From assembly GCF_900102815.1 (NCBI RefSeq), contig NZ_FNGF01000006.1, positions 1-64,000 on the forward strand: DNA of 64,000 bases, given 5' to 3'. Under the pieces are notes generated by a model. It did not search any database. It was given only the letters and a program-made list of their open reading frames with translations, and had not been told where the DNA came from. Source of the stretch: Glycomyces sambucus (lineage in GTDB: Bacteria; Actinomycetota; Actinomycetes; Mycobacteriales; Micromonosporaceae). Below, one piece after another: positions 23,927-32,715 of this stretch; the first letter of the stretch is position 1, and each line of letters opens with the position of its first letter. Both the position numbers and the translations under genes were made by a program.

Positions 23927-25012
23927 ATGCGACTGCCGGACGGCGCGAAGTCGCGCGCCCTGCTCATCGGGACCGCGGCGTACGACCACCTGCCCGGAGT
24001 GCCCGCGGCCCGGAACAATGTGGACGGCATGCGGGAGTTCCTGCTGGGCCGCACCGGACTCGACGCCGCGAACTGCACCTCGCTGACCGACCCGCGGGAT
24101 CTGACGGCGGTCGGGCGGGCCGTGGAGGAGGCGGCCCGCGAGGCCCGCGACCTGCTGCTGGTCTACTACAGCGGCCACGGGCTCGTGGGCTCGGACGGGC
24201 TGCTGCACCTGGCGCTGCCGCAGACCTCGCAGGAGCTGCTGCCGTGGAGCGGCGTCCCGTTCGCGTTCCTGCACCGGGCGGTCCAGTCGGCGCCCGCGCA
24301 GACCAAGGTGATCGTCCTGGACTCGTGCTTCTCGGGCATCGCGACCGAGGTGCTGGGCGGCGAGGACGGCATCCTCGGGCAGCTGCGCGTCTCGGGGCAC
24401 TTCACGCTCACCTCCTCCCCCGCGAACTCGCCGTCGTACGCGTTCGCGGGGCGCCACTTCACGGCCTTCACCGAGCTGCTGCTGCGCGTGTTCGAGGAGG
24501 GCGTGGCCGGGGCCGGGGAGCTGCTGACGCTCAACGACGTGTACCGGGAGCTGGTGCGCCGCGCCCGGGAGCTGGACCTGCCGCAGCCGCAGAAGTGCGG
24601 CACCCACACCGCCGACATGCTCGCGCTCGCGGCCAATCCGCGCCGGGGCGGCGCGCCCGCCGAGCCGGTCCCGGCCGACGCCGTGCACGGCCCGGCGCCG
24701 GGGCACCCGCCCGCGGCGGCGCCCGAGGCGCTGGTCTCGGCCGACGAGGTGCGGCGCTGCGCGTTCGCGACGGTGAAGCTGACCGAGGGCTACGACGAGG
24801 ACGAGGTCGACGTGTTCCTCGACCGGGTGGTGCTCGCGCTGCTCGAACCGGAGCGGGGCGCGCAGCGGCTCAGCGCCGACGACGTGCGGACCGTGCGGTT
24901 CACGCCGACCCGGCTGCGCGAGGGGTACGACGTGACCGAGGTCGACGCGTTCCTGGACCGGATCGAGGCCGAGTTCGAACGGCGCCAGGCGCTCGGCGCG
25001 ACCGGGGTGTAG
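23927..25012 (+). CDS. Caspase-like protease (C14) fused to two DivIVA-type domains
   Basis: A 361-residue protein. Residues 5-240 form a caspase-hemoglobinase fold: RALLIGTAAYDHLPGVPAARNN, catalytic H84 in YYSGHGLVG and C134 in VLDSCFSG. A Pro/Ala linker follows (~240-268). Two copies of the short DivIVA domain end the protein (~274-305 VRRCAFATVKLTEGYDEDEV; ~319-352 VRTVRFTPTRLREGYDVTEV). DivIVA-type segments bind curved membrane and cell poles in actinomycetes, so the protease may be held at poles or septa. Bacterial caspases are often effectors of cell death or defence. The start ATG at 23927 has GGAACGGAG; ATG 23897 is possible. No partner sensor is adjacent. Confidence 0.85.
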   Translation: MRLPDGAKSRALLIGTAAYDHLPGVPAARNNVDGMREFLLGRTGLDAANCTSLTDPRDLTAVGRAVEEAAREARDLLLVYYSGHGLVGSDGLLHLALPQTSQELLPWSGVPFAFLHRAVQSAPAQTKVIVLDSCFSGIATEVLGGEDGILGQLRVSGHFTLTSSPANSPSYAFAGRHFTAFTELLLRVFEEGVAGAGELLTLNDVYRELVRRARELDLPQPQKCGTHTADMLALAANPRRGGAPAEPVPADAVHGPAPGHPPAAAPEALVSADEVRRCAFATVKLTEGYDEDEVDVFLDRVVLALLEPERGAQRLSADDVRTVRFTPTRLREGYDVTEVDAFLDRIEAEFERRQALGATGV

Positions 25013-25057
25013 GCCCGGGCCGCCTCGGTCCGGTGGAGCAGGCCCGTCGTTCCGGCG

Positions 25058-25624
25058 TTAGGCGCGTTCGAGGGCGGCGACCATGTCGGCGACGAGGGCG
25101 CGGACGCGGTCGGGGTCGGCGCCGGGCAGGACCGGGGAGTCGACCAGGTCGCGCATGACGCCCATGCCGAGCAGGAGCGCGCCGACGAGTTCGGCGCGGA
25201 GGGCGGCGTCCTCGCCTTCGAAACGGCGGGCCAGGTCGGCGAGGTAGCCGTCGCAGACCTCCTCGTGGAGGCGGGCGCGCACTTCCGGGCGCCCGGCCGA
25301 GCGGAGCATGAGCATGAGCGGGTGCTCGCCGCCGGAGGCGGGCCGGGTACCGAGGACCACCTCGCGCACGAGCGCGTCCGCGAGGCCGACGGGGCCGGTG
25401 CCGGGTTCGCCGATCCCTTCGGGCACTTCGGCTTTCGACGCCTCCGCGAAGAGGTCCTGCTTGGACCCGAAGTAGCGGAAGATCAGCGTCGGGTCCACGC
25501 CGGCGTCGGCGGCGATCTCGCGCACGCCGGTCCCGTCGAATCCGTGCTCGGCGAAGCGCCGGCGGGCGGCGTCGAGGAGGGCGGAGCGGGTGGCCGCGCG
25601 GTCGCGGCGCTTGGGCGCGTTCAT
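25058..25624 (-). CDS. TetR-family transcription regulator
   Basis: A 188-residue TetR protein: N-terminal helix-turn-helix (RSALLDAARRRFAEHGFDGTGVREIAADAGVDPTLIFRYFGSKQDLF, residues ~13-60) and an effector-binding helical domain. The start ATG at 25624 is preferred; the frame open to 26032 lies over the SDR gene. It is divergent from that SDR gene, and a perfect 18-bp palindrome sits between them, so it probably represses the SDR and itself. Confidence 0.92.
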   Translation of the reverse strand: MNAPKRRDRAATRSALLDAARRRFAEHGFDGTGVREIAADAGVDPTLIFRYFGSKQDLFAEASKAEVPEGIGEPGTGPVGLADALVREVVLGTRPASGGEHPLMLMLRSAGRPEVRARLHEEVCDGYLADLARRFEGEDAALRAELVGALLLGMGVMRDLVDSPVLPGADPDRVRALVADMVAALERA

Positions 25625-25648
25625 GAAGTCAGCATAAGTCATCACTTG

Positions 25649-25695
25649 TTGACATAAGCGGCGGGTCGCGCTAGCGTAGTCATCGATCGATGACT
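25649..25695 (+). promoter_or_regulatory. SDR promoter overlapped by a perfect TetR-type operator
   Basis: TTGACA (25649-25654) and TAGCGT (25672-25677) are 17 bases apart. The perfect 18-bp palindrome AGTCATCGATCGATGACT follows at once (25678-25695), so a bound dimer would block initiation. A partial copy (AAGTCATCACTT) near 25636-25647 lies before the tetR-type gene. Confidence 0.75.
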
Positions 25696-25718
25696 TGACT
25701 TCCGAGAGGCGGCACTCC

Positions 25719-26558
25719 GTGCGCACGTACCTGATCACCGGCGGCACCGACGGCATGGGCCGGGGCCTGGGCCTGCACTTCCTGGGGCGCGGCGACCGCG
25801 TCGTGGCCGTCGCCAGCGGCGAGGCCAAGGGCCGGGCCTTCCTGGAGGCGGCCGGGCGGCTCGGCGCCGCCGACCGGGCCCGGTTCCTGCGCGCGGACCT
25901 GAGCACCGTCGCGGGGATGAACGCGGTCGTCGCCGACGTCGCGGCGACCGAGACGCGCCTGGACGGCGTCGTGTTCGCGACCCAGCGGTTCCAGGAGCGG
26001 CGCACCCTCACCGCGGACGGCCTGGAGTACACGTTCGCGCTGTCCTACTTGAGCCGCTTCGTGATCGGGCACGGCCTCGCGGGCCTGCTCAGTGCGTCCC
26101 CCGCGCCCGTGGTCTTCAACCTCGCCGCGCCCGGCGGCTTCGCGGGGCGGATCTTCTGGGACGACGTGCGGTTCGAGCGCGAGCCGTACAAGGGCATGAA
26201 GGCCGCCACGCAGGCGTCCCGCGCCAACGACCTGCTCGCGGTGGACTTCCCGCGGCGCCACCCGGACTCGCCGGTGAAGTACGTGGTCTACAACCCGCTG
26301 TTCGTCAAGACCGCCATGGCCGAGCCGCTCAAGCAGCCGAAGAAGGCCGTCACGAGCGTGCTCGCCGCGCTCTTCGCCCAGCGCGTGGAGCAGGCGATCG
26401 TCCCGATGGCCCGGCTCATGGACGACCCGCCCGCCGAGCGCGCCAGCGCCTGGCGCCGCACCACCCGGCTCCCGCTGACCGGCGCCGACTTCGACCCCGA
26501 GGCCGCCGACCGCCTCCACGCGCTCACCGAGGACCTGGTCGCCTCGCTCCGCGCGTGA
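25719..26558 (+). CDS. Short-chain dehydrogenase/reductase
   Basis: A 279-residue Rossmann-fold protein with the cofactor loop TGGTDGMGRGLGL and ASGEAKG after strand 2. The usual catalytic Tyr-x3-Lys is replaced by a segment with MKAATQASRANDLL, so the catalytic residue cannot be assigned with confidence; WW-oxidoreductase-like bacterial SDRs are the nearest type by pattern. The start GTG at 25719 follows GAGAGGCGG. It is the likely target of the divergent TetR regulator. Confidence 0.83.
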   Translation: MRTYLITGGTDGMGRGLGLHFLGRGDRVVAVASGEAKGRAFLEAAGRLGAADRARFLRADLSTVAGMNAVVADVAATETRLDGVVFATQRFQERRTLTADGLEYTFALSYLSRFVIGHGLAGLLSASPAPVVFNLAAPGGFAGRIFWDDVRFEREPYKGMKAATQASRANDLLAVDFPRRHPDSPVKYVVYNPLFVKTAMAEPLKQPKKAVTSVLAALFAQRVEQAIVPMARLMDDPPAERASAWRRTTRLPLTGADFDPEAADRLHALTEDLVASLRA

Positions 26559-26594
26559 AAAAGGCCGCGCCCCTTGGTGATAGGGGGCGCGGCC
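26558..26594 (-). terminator. Intrinsic terminator of the FAD monooxygenase gene
   Basis: An 11-bp perfect stem (26563-26573 with 26584-26594, ten-base loop) is followed on the minus strand by TTTTT (26562-26558), the clearest hairpin-plus-U-run terminator in the window. It starts 12 bases after the minus-strand stop codon and overlaps the stop of the opposing SDR gene, whose transcripts it could also end. Confidence 0.85.
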
Positions 26595-26605
26595 GCGACC
26601 GTCGC

Positions 26606-27727
26606 CTAGTCCACGACCTCGTCGAGGTCGATGAGGCTCTTGACCGCGTCGAGGCGGCGGGTGGACTCCTCGGGGTCGACCGTTCGGCGGTCGATGAAGG
26701 CGAGCGCCTGGTTCGCCTCAACGAAGGGGCGCATCCGGGACTCGTAGCGGGCGAAGGCGAGCGCGTGGTCCTCGGTGCGGCCCAGTTCGTAGGCGAGGAC
26801 GTACGCGCCGGTCAGCGCGAGGCTCGTGCCCTGGCCGGAGGTCGGGGCCGCGCAGTGGGCGGCGTCGCCGAGGAGGACCACGCGGCCGTGCGACCACGCG
26901 TCCATGTTGATCTGCGCCATGGAGTCGAAGTAGAAGTCCTCGGCGTCGGCCATGCGCTCCAGGAACCCCGGGACCTCCCAGCCGAAGCCGGTGACGCGCT
27001 CGGCGACGAGCCGCTTCTGCGCGGCGGTGTCGCGGTGGTCGTACTCGATCGGCTCCGAGGCGAAGCCCAGGAAGATGCGCAGCTCCGCGTTGTCGCGCAC
27101 GGTCATCACGACGCCGCCGTTGGCCCCGTCGTTGAACCAGGTCTGCCAGCGGTCCATGCCGAGGTAGTTCTCCTCGGAGAACACCCCGAGGTAGGTGCCG
27201 AGGTGGTTGATGTACGCCGACTCCGGGCCGAACACGAGGCGCCGGGTGTTGGAGTGGAGGCCGTCGGCGCCCACCACGAGGTCGAAGCGGCGCGGGGCGG
27301 CGTGCTCGAACTCGACGGCGACGCCGTCGGCCTCCTCGCGGACCGCGGTGATCGAGTCGCCGTAGAGGTACTCGATGCCCTCGTTCCTGGCGTGCATGAG
27401 GTCCACGAGGTCCTCGCGGAGGATCTCGACGTCCTCGGAGTCGAGGGCGCCGGCGGAGAGCGCGAACTCCTCGGAGCGGAAGACCTCGTTGCCCGCGGCG
27501 TCGAGCATCGACATGCCGCTGGAGTGGTTCGCGAGGGCCTTGACGTCGGCTTCGAGGCCCATGCGGCGCACGACCTGGAGGCCCGCGCCGCGGACGTCGA
27601 CGGTCTGGCCGCCGCGGCGCAGGGCCGGGGCGCGCTCGACGACGACGGGGGTGAGGCCCTGCTCGCGGAGCCAGTAGGCGAGGGCGGTGCCGGCGACGCT
27701 GGAGCCGGAGATCAGGACGGTGCTCAT
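26606..27727 (-). CDS. FAD-dependent aromatic-type monooxygenase
   Basis: A 373-residue flavoprotein of the PHBH/TetX/UbiH group: N-terminal GSSVAGTALAYWL dinucleotide loop, VVVERAP, the GADGLHS motif at mid-length and the ribityl-binding GDAAHCAAPTSGQG. Such enzymes hydroxylate aromatics or antibiotics using NAD(P)H and oxygen. The start ATG at 27727 follows GGGAGGAA; the frame runs open to 27811 without a ribosome site. It is divergent from the GntR-TetR hybrid regulator and probably repressed by it through GGACAG sites. Confidence 0.9.
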   Translation of the reverse strand: MSTVLISGSSVAGTALAYWLREQGLTPVVVERAPALRRGGQTVDVRGAGLQVVRRMGLEADVKALANHSSGMSMLDAAGNEVFRSEEFALSAGALDSEDVEILREDLVDLMHARNEGIEYLYGDSITAVREEADGVAVEFEHAAPRRFDLVVGADGLHSNTRRLVFGPESAYINHLGTYLGVFSEENYLGMDRWQTWFNDGANGGVVMTVRDNAELRIFLGFASEPIEYDHRDTAAQKRLVAERVTGFGWEVPGFLERMADAEDFYFDSMAQINMDAWSHGRVVLLGDAAHCAAPTSGQGTSLALTGAYVLAYELGRTEDHALAFARYESRMRPFVEANQALAFIDRRTVDPEESTRRLDAVKSLIDLDEVVD

Positions 27728-27782
27728 GGGGGTTCCTCCCGTTGCGGAATCGCCGGGTCGGCGGTGTTCCTCGACTGGCACC

Positions 27783-27884
27783 ACCGTAGAAAAATCTGTC
27801 CTGACCTGCAAATACGCTCGGCAACTGCGCTAGGACAGCGTGCCCCGCAGCGGCCGGGGCGCACTAGGATCTGTCGTAGGACAG
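27783..27884. promoter_or_regulatory. Divergent control region with GGACAG half-sites
   Basis: Four half-sites of CTGTC/GACAG type occur: 27796-27802 (CTGTCCT), 27832-27838 (AGGACAG) and a near-palindrome CTGTCGTAGGACAG at 27871-27884. A minus-strand promoter TTGCAG (27811-27806), 17 bases, TACGGT (27788-27783) drives the monooxygenase and contains the first site. TAGGAT (27865-27870) is a likely -10 for the regulator, directly beside the last site. Confidence 0.65.
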
Positions 27885-27902
27885 ACCGAGAAAGGGGTTG
27901 CC

Positions 27903-28898
27903 GTGGCCGAGCCGACCGAGCCGCCGTACGCGCGCATCGCCGCCGAGCTGAGCAGGCGCATCGCCGACCGGGAGCTCGCGCCGGGCGACAGGGTGCCGTC
28001 CACGCGCCAGGTCGCCCAGGAATTCGGTGTGGCCCTCGCCACAGCAACGAAGGCGCTGGACGTGCTGCGGGCCGAGGGCCTGGTCACCACCCGCCCCCGC
28101 TCGGGGACCGTGGTCGCGGCGCGGCGGACCGCCAGGGCCGGCGGCCCCGCCGCACTCACCCGGGACGCCGTCGTCGCCGAGGCCGTCGCGATCGCGGACA
28201 CCGAAGGGCTGGAAGCGGTCTCGATGCGCGCCGTGGCCGGACGCTGCGGCGTGGCGCCGATGTCCCTGTACCGCTTCGTGGAGGACCGGCAGGAGCTGCT
28301 GCTCCTCATGGCCGACACCACGTACGGCGCCGCGAGGTTCGATGTGGACGAGGCCGGTCCCTGGCGGCCGCGAGTGGAGCGGATCGCCCGCGAGCTGTGG
28401 CGGCTCCACCGCGCCCACCCCTGGCTCGGCGGCGTCAGCCCGCTCACCCGGCCGCTCCCCCTGCCGAACGTCATCCGCATGGGAGACAAGCTCCTCGGCG
28501 CCCTCGCACCCCTGGGACTGCCGCCGCTCCTGCACTTCAACGTCCACGTGCTCGTCTACAGCCACGTCGTCAGCCTGGCGGGCACCGTCGAACTCGAGGA
28601 CGAGGCCGTCTCCGAGACCGGCCTCACCGCCGACGAGTGGACCGACCTGCAATGGGTGCAGCGCATCGGCGACGACGCGTTCATGGCCGAACTCCCCCAC
28701 TTCGCCCGCCTCTTCGGCGCGCTCGGCTCCATGTCCGACGGCTACGACATGGACCTCGACGAGATCTTCACGCTCGATCTCGCCGTCTTCCTCGACGGCG
28801 TCGAAGCCCTCGCCGCCCGCCACCGGGAGGGCCCGGGGCGCACCGGCCCGGACCCGGAGCAGACTGGTGGCGGGCGACGGGAGGACGCGCATGGGTGA
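27903..28898 (+). CDS. GntR-TetR hybrid transcription regulator
   Basis: A 331-residue protein with two DNA-binding domains in tandem. Residues ~8-75 are a GntR winged helix (YARIAAELSRRIADRELAPG, VPSTRQVAQEFGVALATATK, GLVTTRPRSGTVV). Residues ~82-140 are a TetR-type helix-turn-helix (EAVSMRAVAGRCGVAPMSLYRFV). The rest is a TetR C-terminal ligand domain, ending in a low-complexity tail. The start GTG at 27903 follows AAAGGGG. Its last codons overlap the start of the next monooxygenase by 8 bp, indicating coupling. It probably controls both monooxygenase genes. Confidence 0.85.
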   Translation: MAEPTEPPYARIAAELSRRIADRELAPGDRVPSTRQVAQEFGVALATATKALDVLRAEGLVTTRPRSGTVVAARRTARAGGPAALTRDAVVAEAVAIADTEGLEAVSMRAVAGRCGVAPMSLYRFVEDRQELLLLMADTTYGAARFDVDEAGPWRPRVERIARELWRLHRAHPWLGGVSPLTRPLPLPNVIRMGDKLLGALAPLGLPPLLHFNVHVLVYSHVVSLAGTVELEDEAVSETGLTADEWTDLQWVQRIGDDAFMAELPHFARLFGALGSMSDGYDMDLDEIFTLDLAVFLDGVEALAARHREGPGRTGPDPEQTGGGRREDAHG

Positions 28899-30075
28899 TC
28901 GGGCGAGGACGGCCGCCGTCATCGGCGGCGGGGTCGCCGGAGCCGTCGCGGGCGCCGCGCTGGCGAAGGCCGGGATCGAGGCCGTGGTGTACGAGGCGTA
29001 CCCCGGGCGGCCCGAGGGCGTCGGCGGCACGCTGTCCCTGGCCCCCAACGGGGTTCGGGCGCTGGAGGTCATCGGCGCGGACGAGGCGGTCCGGGCCGCG
29101 GGCGACCCGGTCGACCGGATGGACATGACCGTCGGGAACCGGAGGCGGTTCACGATCCCCGCGCTCCCCGATCTCGGTCCACTGTGGTCGATGCATCGGA
29201 CGGACCTCCACCGGGTCCTCCACGAGCGGGCCGAAGCGCTCGGCGCCCGGTTCGCGTACGGCAGGCGGCTGGCGTCGGTGCGCGAGCGCGCCGACGGCGT
29301 GACCGCGGTGTTCGCGGACGGCACCGAGGCGGAGGCCGACGTGCTGATCGGCGCGGACGGCGTCCACTCCGCGGTGCGCGGCCTGGTCGACCCGGCCAAC
29401 CCCGGGCCCGCGTACACCGGAATGCTCGGCTTCGAGTCGGTCGCCGGCTACGAGCCGCCGGTCGACCCCGGCGTCATGACCTTCGCGTTCGGGCGGCGCG
29501 GGTACTACCTGTACTGGCGCCTCCCCGAGGGCGGCACCAGGTGGGGCGTCAACCTCCCCTGCAAGGAGCCCTTGACGTCCCAGGCGGTCCGCGAGCGGTC
29601 CAGTGAGGACTGGATCGCGACGATGCTGGAGGTCTACGACACCGACGAGCCCGGCGGCGCGCTCCTGCGCTCGACCGGCCCGGTGCAGGCGCACGGCGCC
29701 CTGTACCTCATGCCGAAGGTCCCGACCTGGCACCGCGGCCGCCTGGTCCTGGTCGGCGACAGCGTGCACGCCCCGTCGAACTCCTCGGGGCAGGGCGCCT
29801 CGCTCGCGATCGAGAGCGCGATCGAGCTCGCCCGGTGCCTGCGCGACCTCCCGGTCGCCGAAGCGCTGCCGGCGTACGAGCGGCTGCGGCGGTCGCGCGT
29901 CGAGTCCGTCGCCGCGCAGGCCGCGAAGGCCAACGCCGTCAAGGCCCCCGGAGCGCTCGCGCAGGCGGTCATGCCGCTGGTGATGCCGCTGTTCATCCGG
30001 ACCGTCATGCGCCCCGAGCGCACCCTCGGCCCGGTGCAGCGCCACCGCATCGACTGGGACGCAGCGGTGGCATAA
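28891..30075 (+). CDS. Second FAD-dependent monooxygenase
   Basis: A 394-residue flavoprotein monooxygenase: IGGGVAGAVAGAALAKAG at the N-terminus, VVYEAYPG, GADGVHS at mid-length and GDSVHAPSNSSGQG for the flavin. It shares domain order but not close sequence with the one at 26606. The ATG at 28891 lies inside the end of the regulator gene, with GGAGG upstream. The C-terminal ~60 residues have a hydrophobic stretch (LAQAVMPLVMPLFI) that could touch the membrane. The epimerase-like gene follows 30 bases later, so the three are one operon. Confidence 0.9.
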   Translation: MGDRARTAAVIGGGVAGAVAGAALAKAGIEAVVYEAYPGRPEGVGGTLSLAPNGVRALEVIGADEAVRAAGDPVDRMDMTVGNRRRFTIPALPDLGPLWSMHRTDLHRVLHERAEALGARFAYGRRLASVRERADGVTAVFADGTEAEADVLIGADGVHSAVRGLVDPANPGPAYTGMLGFESVAGYEPPVDPGVMTFAFGRRGYYLYWRLPEGGTRWGVNLPCKEPLTSQAVRERSSEDWIATMLEVYDTDEPGGALLRSTGPVQAHGALYLMPKVPTWHRGRLVLVGDSVHAPSNSSGQGASLAIESAIELARCLRDLPVAEALPAYERLRRSRVESVAAQAAKANAVKAPGALAQAVMPLVMPLFIRTVMRPERTLGPVQRHRIDWDAAVA

Positions 30076-30105
30076 CCAAGGGACGCAACGAGAAGGAGCA
30101 CTCCG

Positions 30106-31026
30106 ATGACCGACCTGCACGTCGTCCTCGGCGCCACCGGCGCGATCGGCTCGGCCGTGGCCGCCGAACTCGCCGCGCGCGGGCACCGGGTGCGCGCCGT
30201 CAGCCGCCGTGCCGAGGGGCCGGACGCGCTCGCCGCCGATGTGACGACGCCCGAGGGCGCGGCCGCCGCGTGCGAGGGCGCCGCCGTGGTCTACCAGTGC
30301 GCGCAGCCGCCGTACGCGAAGTGGGCCGCGGAGTTCCCCGGGTTCACCGACACCGTGCTCAGCGGCGTCGAGCGGGCCGGGGCGCGCCTGGTCATGGCCG
30401 ACAACCTGTACATGTACGGCCCGGTGCGCGGCGCCATGACCGAGGACCTGCCGTACGCGGCCGAGAACCCGAAGGGCCGGGCCCGCGCGGAGGTCGCGAA
30501 GCTCGTCCTCGACGCGCACCGCGAGGGCCGCGTGCGCGCGAGCCTCGGCCGCGCCTCCGACTACTTCGGACCCGGCGGGCTGAACACCATCCTCGGCCCG
30601 ACCGTGTTCGCGGCGGTCGCGGCCGGGCGGACCGCGCGCTGGGTCGGCGGGCTCGACGTGCTCCACACCGTCTCGTACCTGCCCGACATCGCCGCGGGCC
30701 TGGTCACGCTCGGGGAGCACCCGGAGGCCGACGGGAAGGCGTGGCACCTGCCGGTGCTCGCCGCGCCCACGGGCCGGGAGTTCCTCGACATGGTGTGGGA
30801 GGCCGCGGGCGGGGAGCCGAAGCACGCCGCGCTCGGGCGCGGGACGCAGCGGCTCCTGGGCCTGTTCAACCCGGTCGTCAAGGAGCTGGGCGAGACCTGG
30901 TACCAGCGCGACCGGGACTGGGTCGTGGACGACACCGCGTTCCGGGCGGCCTTCGGGGAGCCGCGCCCGACCCCGCACGAGGACGCGGTCGCCGCGACCC
31001 TCGCGTGGTTCCGCAAGCAACGCTGA
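30106..31026 (+). CDS. NAD-dependent epimerase/reductase-like protein
   Basis: A 306-residue extended-SDR protein: nucleotide loop GATGAIG at residues 9-15, VRAVSRR, then DNLYMYGPV where extended SDRs carry Tyr-x3-Lys (Y present, no Lys at the expected place). The C-terminal half (SDYFGPGGLNTILG, YLPDIAAGL) is typical of the family. It may modify the product of the preceding monooxygenase; this is inference from the operon only. The start ATG at 30106 follows GAAGGAG. Confidence 0.85.
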   Translation: MTDLHVVLGATGAIGSAVAAELAARGHRVRAVSRRAEGPDALAADVTTPEGAAAACEGAAVVYQCAQPPYAKWAAEFPGFTDTVLSGVERAGARLVMADNLYMYGPVRGAMTEDLPYAAENPKGRARAEVAKLVLDAHREGRVRASLGRASDYFGPGGLNTILGPTVFAAVAAGRTARWVGGLDVLHTVSYLPDIAAGLVTLGEHPEADGKAWHLPVLAAPTGREFLDMVWEAAGGEPKHAALGRGTQRLLGLFNPVVKELGETWYQRDRDWVVDDTAFRAAFGEPRPTPHEDAVAATLAWFRKQR

Positions 31027-31100
31027 TTCGGCCGAAACCGCACGAAAGGGCTCCGGAGCTTCGTACACTGCGCACATTTCCGTCTCCAATGGAGGGCATC

Positions 31101-31418
31101 ATGACGCAGGAATACGGGCAGCCCGGAGCCCCGGCACGCATGCCCCGGGAGATGAACGGACTCGCGGTCGCGGCGTTCGTCCTCGCCATCGTGGGCTGGT
31201 GCAGCCCGCTCGGCATCCTCGGGCTCATCCTCGGCTACGTGGCCAAGGGCCAGATCGTGCGGCGCAACAACTCCGGGGAGGGGCTGGCGCGGGCCGCGAT
31301 CATCCTCGGATGGATCGCGATCGTCGCGTTCATCCTCCTCCTGGTCTTCGGCATCGTCGGCGGCGTCTTCGCGAACTGGGACGAGTGGCGCCAGGACTGG
31401 AACGAGAAGTACAACTAG
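31101..31418 (+). CDS. DUF4190-type small membrane protein
   Basis: A 105-residue protein with a short hydrophilic Gly/Pro N-terminus and two hydrophobic helices (GLAVAAFVLAIVGWCSPLGILGLILGYVA and GLARAAIILGWIAIVAFILLLVFGIVGGVF) around the conserved-looking KGQIVRRNNSGEG loop. This is the DUF4190 pattern, common in actinomycetes and of unknown function. It ends with a charged tail. The start ATG at 31101 follows GGAGGG. Confidence 0.87.
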   Translation: MTQEYGQPGAPARMPREMNGLAVAAFVLAIVGWCSPLGILGLILGYVAKGQIVRRNNSGEGLARAAIILGWIAIVAFILLLVFGIVGGVFANWDEWRQDWNEKYN

Positions 31419-31510
31419 CACTCGGCGGGGGATCGGGCGGGGCCTGCGGGCGCCGCCCGATTTCCGTGATCCCCCGCCCCCGCCCGGGCCTTCCCCTACG
31501 CTTCGGGGCC

Positions 31511-32659
31511 ATGGGAGACAGGACAAAGAGGACAGTACTCGCGTTCGCCGCCGGGGCGTTCGCGGTCGGCGCGCTCACCGCGCCCGCCGCCGCGGCCGAG
31601 GAGCCGCGGTACCGGGCCGACCAGATCGCCGAGCTGGAGGCCGCCGACGTGCGGCTGGAGGCGGGCGAGACGCGGTCGGTGGCGCACGGGGAGGCGGCGT
31701 TCATCAAGGCCCGCTTCGACGGCGTGGTGCTGGGCGAGCGGGACCGGATCGCCGTCGCGAGCCCGGACGGGACCGAGTCCTACGAGTACGGCCCGGCCGA
31801 CGTCGAGGACGGCGTGCTGCGGGCCCTGTCGATCGAGGGCGACACCGCCGAGGTCGAGCTGCGCGACGCCGCCGACGGGGTCGCGGCGGCGGCGCGCCTC
31901 GCCGCGTACGCGCGGGGCCTGAACGAAGAGGAGCTGGCGTCGCGGCCCAGCGGCTCCGCGGCCGGGCCCGAGAGCGTGTGCGGGCGCGACGACTCCGCCG
32001 ACGCGGCCTGCTACCGGGAGACCGACCCGGTGGCATGGGACGCGAGCCGGTCGGTGGCGCGGCTCATCATCAAGGACGAGTACTACTGCACGGCGTGGAT
32101 CGCCGACGACTCGAACCGGATCATGACGAACAACCACTGCCTCGACACGCAGAAGGAGGCGCGCGCGACCGAGGTCCAGTTCGGGTACGAGTGCGCCGAG
32201 TGCGGGGGCGGGGAGGTGGAGACCCCGCTCAAGGTGCGGGGCGAGGAGGTCCTGGCGACCGACTACACGTACGACTTCACGCTGTTCACGGTGGACGACT
32301 ACGACGCCATCGCGCACCTGCCGCACCTGGTCGTCGATCCGCGGCACGCCGAGAACGGCGAGAAGGTCTTCATCGCGGGGCACCCGGGCGGGAAGCCGAT
32401 GCGGATCGCGAGCGAGGACGGCCGGGCGGTCGCGGGCGGCCAGTGCCGCATCGAGGACAACCGGGCCTACGGGCGCGGGTACGCCTCGGACCTGTCGTAC
32501 TACTGCGACACCGAGGGCGGGTCCTCCGGTTCGCCGGTGGTCAGCCGCACCACGGGCGCGGTGGTGGGCCTGCACCACCTGGGCGGGTGCCCGAACAGCG
32601 CCGCGCGCATGGACCTCATCTACCCGATGATCGCGCCGTACCTCCAGTGGGACTTCTGA
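31511..32659 (+). CDS. Secreted trypsin-like serine protease
   Basis: A 382-residue protein: signal peptide 1-29, a propeptide-like region (~30-180) and a chymotrypsin-fold domain with H209 in MTNNHC, D255 in YDFTLF and S339 in GGSSGSP. Several Cys around the active site (C193, C210, C228, C231, C312, C332) suggest disulfides. It is probably secreted or wall-associated; the specificity is not readable. TACGCT ends eight bases before the ATG, another possible leaderless start. Monocistronic. Confidence 0.88.
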   Translation: MGDRTKRTVLAFAAGAFAVGALTAPAAAAEEPRYRADQIAELEAADVRLEAGETRSVAHGEAAFIKARFDGVVLGERDRIAVASPDGTESYEYGPADVEDGVLRALSIEGDTAEVELRDAADGVAAAARLAAYARGLNEEELASRPSGSAAGPESVCGRDDSADAACYRETDPVAWDASRSVARLIIKDEYYCTAWIADDSNRIMTNNHCLDTQKEARATEVQFGYECAECGGGEVETPLKVRGEEVLATDYTYDFTLFTVDDYDAIAHLPHLVVDPRHAENGEKVFIAGHPGGKPMRIASEDGRAVAGGQCRIEDNRAYGRGYASDLSYYCDTEGGSSGSPVVSRTTGAVVGLHHLGGCPNSAARMDLIYPMIAPYLQWDF

Positions 32660-32715
32660 GGCCGGGAACGGACCGGCATCCGGCGGTCGCGTTCGTCGGC
32701 GGCCCGGTTGATCGG

